NCBI GenBank assembly: GCA_019828595.1
Contig: JAHQRK010000008.1
Span: forward strand, 1-64,000
Source: Aphanomyces cochlioides
Lineage: Eukaryota; Oomycota; Saprolegniomycetes; Saprolegniales; Verrucalvaceae
Direction of reading: 5' to 3'
DNA: 64,000 bases
The notes beneath the pieces were generated by a model that did no database searches, was not told where the DNA came from, and saw only the letters and a program-made list of their open reading frames with translations. Positions 60,804 to 64,000 of this stretch are shown piece after piece. The translations under genes and the position numbers were made by a program. Positions within the stretch are counted from its first letter, which is position 1. Each line of letters begins with the position of its first letter.

Positions 60804-63314
60804 CGAATGCTGTTAACGAGCTGTCTGTAGGCTGGTAGGCATCAATACTGAGCTGCCATATCCGCGAAGACATCTCGGTTTTGCACACACGATTCAGTTC
60901 TTCCGCAAAGTATTGCCCGAACAGCGACTTCAGCAAAGCCCAGAGCGTGGATGGTGCCAACATGCGGCCATGTTTGGCTGGAAGCCACGCTACTGGCTGA
61001 CGAGTGAGGTACAAGATCCATGCGTCATTTCTGAAGACTAACGGAGCTTGCACAGCGATCCATAGTTCGAAAGCGGCAAGAGCATCTTCCACTTGATCCG
61101 TTGGGAAGGCAGGGTGTTTTGGTGCGTCCTCGAAGAAACCCAAGACGCTTGAGATTTCTTCAAGCCTGGTCCACTTTGGATGTTCTTGAAAGGTAAACTT
61201 GAATCCATTCGTGAATGAATCGACCACTGGTAGTTGTGTCGCCGACATCCAACGTTGCCAAGCGTGCATACGGACGACCTTGAGGTAATCACTGTACGTA
61301 TGTGTGGCTAACTTGGTTAGGACGACGTTCATGCTTTGGGTGTGGGAATGGATGACTTTCCAGAGTCCGTCAACGTTGCATCGACGTATGTAGTCGACAA
61401 CATCAAGTTCCGTTCCGGAGATGTCCGTGGTGTTGGCTTGGTTGTGGTGTTGGAAGGCAGCTCCTTCCCCAACGCTGGCTTGGAGCACTTGGACAAGCTC
61501 CTCCATGGTGAGGTTGTCTGGGTGCCAGCAAAGCTTGCTGTCGACAACATGTTGCCTCTTCACGAAGGCGTCACGTGCTTTCAAGCTTTCTTCTGGGATC
61601 TTCTTGATCGCAGGTATGTACACACGAGTTGGTGTTTCATGCTGAGAATCCACTGGCATAGTAGTTGCTTCGATGGTTGCGAGAGCATTGAAGAAGTTGT
61701 CGGAGGCCCACGATACAAATGATGGGGACGCTTGTGCAGCGGCTACTCGCTTCTTCGAACGAGGTACAACAAATCCATCTTCGTCGACAGATTGACTCGT
61801 GGTGCGTTTAGTTGATTTTGGATCGACTTCCATGTTGGTGCTCAACTGCGATGAAGCAGGAGGAACAATTGGCTCGGTCTCTCTAGAGGTGTGACTTCCA
61901 TGTCTTGTGGCTCTTCCTCTCTACCCTGGAGTAAAGGTTCTTCGTTTGATTTTGGCTCGGTATGAGGAGGGATCACTTCCATATTTTGTGACTCTTCACC
62001 CTGACCTTGGATTATAGGTTCTTCGTGTTGTTTTTCCTCGTTGACTTTGGCGCGTTTGGTTTGTTTGGCTCCTTGGTCCACTGCGCCTTGTCCTTCTGGT
62101 TCCGGCACTTGCTTCTCCGGACTTTGCATCAACGCTGCGGCGTGGTCCAAGTCCAAGCAATGAGGTGAAGCAGAAGAGGTGCGAGAAGCCGAGCGTTGGA
62201 AGTTCTTGACAAACACATTGTAGGCCACACCATCCATCTTCAGTCGGTCTGCTGGATGACCGTTGACGACTAGTTGTTTGGGGACTTCTGCCTCCAAGAA
62301 GTAGACGCGCCACACATTGGACTGGCAGGAGACATTGGGTATGTGTTGCCGATACGCTTGAAAGATTGGCTTCATCTTCAAACGTCGTAGCAAACGGAAG
62401 AGCTTGACAGAGTCGAAGTTGAATCGAATGCCCACGATGTCCATAAAGAAGAACTTGTCCATCGGGTCGTTCGATTCTTGAGATGATCCGCTGACCTTGA
62501 CCGTAGGCACTGGAATCGTGAACTCCTTGCCGAAGATCGAAATGGTTTTCCCAGCGAGCATGTCCTTCACGTCGCGCGAGGTAATGGACACGACGATGTC
62601 GCCGGTGCGCGTTTTGTTGAGTTGAACGAATTCCAATAGGAGGTACGCCCATTCGGCATCTTGGTTTTCCTTGAAGATCGCGTCGATGATCTTCTCGTTG
62701 GTATAGGCCTTGTCGGAGAAGGCTCCATCAGTTTCGATCCACATCGTGGTGGTGGCCTTCTTGACCTTGACTGGGGTCGCCTGCGAGATGGCCTCAAGCA
62801 AGTCTTCCTCGTTTGCATCTTCTTGGCTCGCGAGGTCGATGAGTTTGCTGAGGTACTCCGGCTTGGGGCGGTTGACGACAGTCTTGACTCGTTTCGGAGG
62901 TGCATTGTCTTGATCGCCCTTGAGTAGGTCGGCATAGGATTTTTTCTTGGGTTGTTCTTGTTCTTTTTGAGGAGGACTCTCGCGCGGCGGAGCACCAACG
63001 GGATCGGAGAGATCGATGATAACTCGGCGCGGCGCAGGGTCGCTAGCTTGGTCGGGTGGAGGGGCTTGTTGGGACATATTGGCATCTTCGGCGTGGTGGA
63101 ATCCATCTTCATGGCGCTTGTCGGACTCGCTCGCGTTGGACTCGACAGAGATTTCGTTGGCGGGTGCGTGGAGAAGGCGATCTTGAGCGTCGGCGGAAGG
63201 AGACGGCGTCGGACCCTGCTCGTCCACTGGTGGACCAGAAGGGACAAGGTACTTCACGGAGGAGACATTCGGCATAGAGGGCTTGGCAGCATCGGCGGCA
63301 GCGGTAGACGACAT
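60754..63314 (-). pseudogene. LINE-A4 ORF1, frameshifted by a CT insertion
   Basis: An extra CT in a TCTCTCT run at 61879-61885 shifts the frame in the acidic linker. The N-terminal 490-codon product ends in an aberrant tail (61842). The C-terminal 363-codon frame (61845-60754) continues normally. A1-A3 have one CT unit fewer. Dinucleotide slippage or a sequencing error could explain it. Confidence 0.9.
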
Positions 63315-63375
63315 TGGTCGAGGGGTACCTTACTTTGGCTGTTGACTTGAGTGGTTGACGGCAAAAGTAAAAGTA
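63315..63375 (-). promoter_or_regulatory. LINE-A4 5' UTR
   Basis: 61 nt, same as A3 including the extra A at the tRNA junction. Confidence 0.55.
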
Positions 63376-63447
63376 GCCCTTATAGCTCAGTGGTAGAGCA
63401 CCCGCTTAGTAAGCGGAAGGTCCGCAGTTCAATCCTGCGTGGGGGCA
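63376..63447 (+). tRNA. tRNA-Thr(AGT): tRNA-Thr (AGU), regenerated by the A4 TSD
   Basis: Identical 72-nt gene with T-runs; the last intact copy in the window. Confidence 0.95.
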
Positions 63448-64000
63448 AAACTTCTTTTGCCTTTTTCTCTTGTTTACACTCGACCTGCAGTTCATCCACT
63501 TGACCTCTCAAAATTTATTTACCAGAAAGACATTCCTCTGTGGATGTATCTCATGAAAATTGTACTCGAACAGTAAAACTAGCAATCATCCATCAAATCG
63601 CCTGTCACCCGTTTCTACGCAGTGCAAACACCAGTATTTTTATGTAATTAACACATACGCTCTAAAAAAACAAGTTGTGGTTGATTCCTGGCTTCGAGCT
63701 ACACAAAGTATAACTGTTTTGCAAAAAGACGCATATTAGTTGGGTTTGGTGCGATCTCAAAGATGTTGTTGTATTTGGCAAACATACCGAATAATTGATC
63801 CATTTGTTATTCCTTCCTAGCTTTTGTACATATTCGTATGGATTTGACCTCTAGAAATGTTTGACATACTACAAAGGTACTCCCAAAAATTTACAACCAT
63901 CAAGGAGTAGGTTCATTGTTGAAAAGAATAAATTCTATCCTTGAATGGATTCAAATCGATGAGATTTTCAATAAGTGTGTATTCGTGTGTTTTTGACCAT
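63448..64000. repeat. 577-bp spacer of the tRNA repeat, type I (runs off the window)
   Basis: 553 bp of spacer with the TATGTAATT variant, cut by the window end. The array evidently continues. Confidence 0.9.

Larger units (their letters stand above)
54781..63375 (-). mobile_element. LINE-A4: full-length, both ORFs broken
   Basis: Complete A element with both ends and TSD, but with a 2-bp CT insertion in ORF1 and the ORF2 nonsense codon shared with A3. The shared lesion, shared 3-bp insertion and shared type I spacer on the right side indicate that A3 and A4 are duplicates of one ancestor. A new insertion from a template with a dead ORF2, using ORF2 protein in trans, is the alternative. Confidence 0.94.

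Noticed and set aside
1113..63447. The 649-bp repeats flanking each element could be long terminal repeats
   Set aside because: The unit also occurs in tandem without an element (46027-46747, 53466-54763). It contains a tRNA gene, and the elements code for LINE-type endonuclease/RT with no integrase or protease. The direct repeats belonging to the elements are only the 17-18 bp TSDs.

Overview
The window is a eukaryotic chromosome end. It opens at base 1 with about 34 copies of the C-rich telomere strand AAACCCCC (G-strand TTTGGGGG). No single-copy protein gene is visible. There are eight identical nuclear-type tRNA-Thr(AGU) genes with Pol III-style T-runs and no encoded CCA, plus non-LTR retrotransposons (LINEs) with long intronless ORFs in the standard genetic code. 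The repeat unit is neither the common TTAGGG nor the ciliate TTGGGG or TTTTGGGG. I cannot name the organism; a unicellular eukaryote (protist or alga) is likely.

Layout: 1-276 telomere; 277-323 degenerate telomere; 324-737 telomere-associated DNA with palindromes and a hairpin cluster. From 738 to the end the substrate is a tandem array of a 649-bp unit, made of a 72-bp tRNA-Thr gene and a 577-bp spacer, broken up by seven LINE copies. LINE-I (1806-11029, + strand) is inserted in the anticodon arm with an 18-bp target-site duplication (TSD). A-family copies lie on the - strand at 11670-20257 (A1), 28859-37443 (A2), 46794-53465 (A3, 3'-deleted) and 54781-63375 (A4). B-family copies on the - strand lie at 20924-28841 (B1) and 38110-46026 (B2), both 5'-truncated at the same base. 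A and B copies sit at one site, after tRNA nucleotide 17, with a TSD that is exactly tRNA nucleotides 1-17.

Each intact LINE codes for an about 840-850 residue ORF1 protein and a 1361-1390 residue ORF2 protein with an APE-type endonuclease, a reverse transcriptase and a C-terminal zf-RVT-type zinc finger (L1/Tx1-like). A1 and A2 have both ORFs open and may be active. A3 and A4 share an ORF2 nonsense codon. LINE-I has two single-base frame breaks in ORF1.

How it works together: because the A/B TSD is the 5' end of the tRNA, each insertion leaves a complete tRNA gene at the element's 5' side. The landing site is regenerated and can be hit again. The 649-bp repeat also appears to act as a recombination substrate: A2 abuts B1 through a single 17-bp tRNA fragment, and the A-tRNA-B block recurs with a 17.19-kb period. 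In A and B, ORF2 has no AUG before its endonuclease domain and lies +1 to ORF1 across a nearly invariant TAC-TAA junction, which suggests recoding or stop-restart translation.
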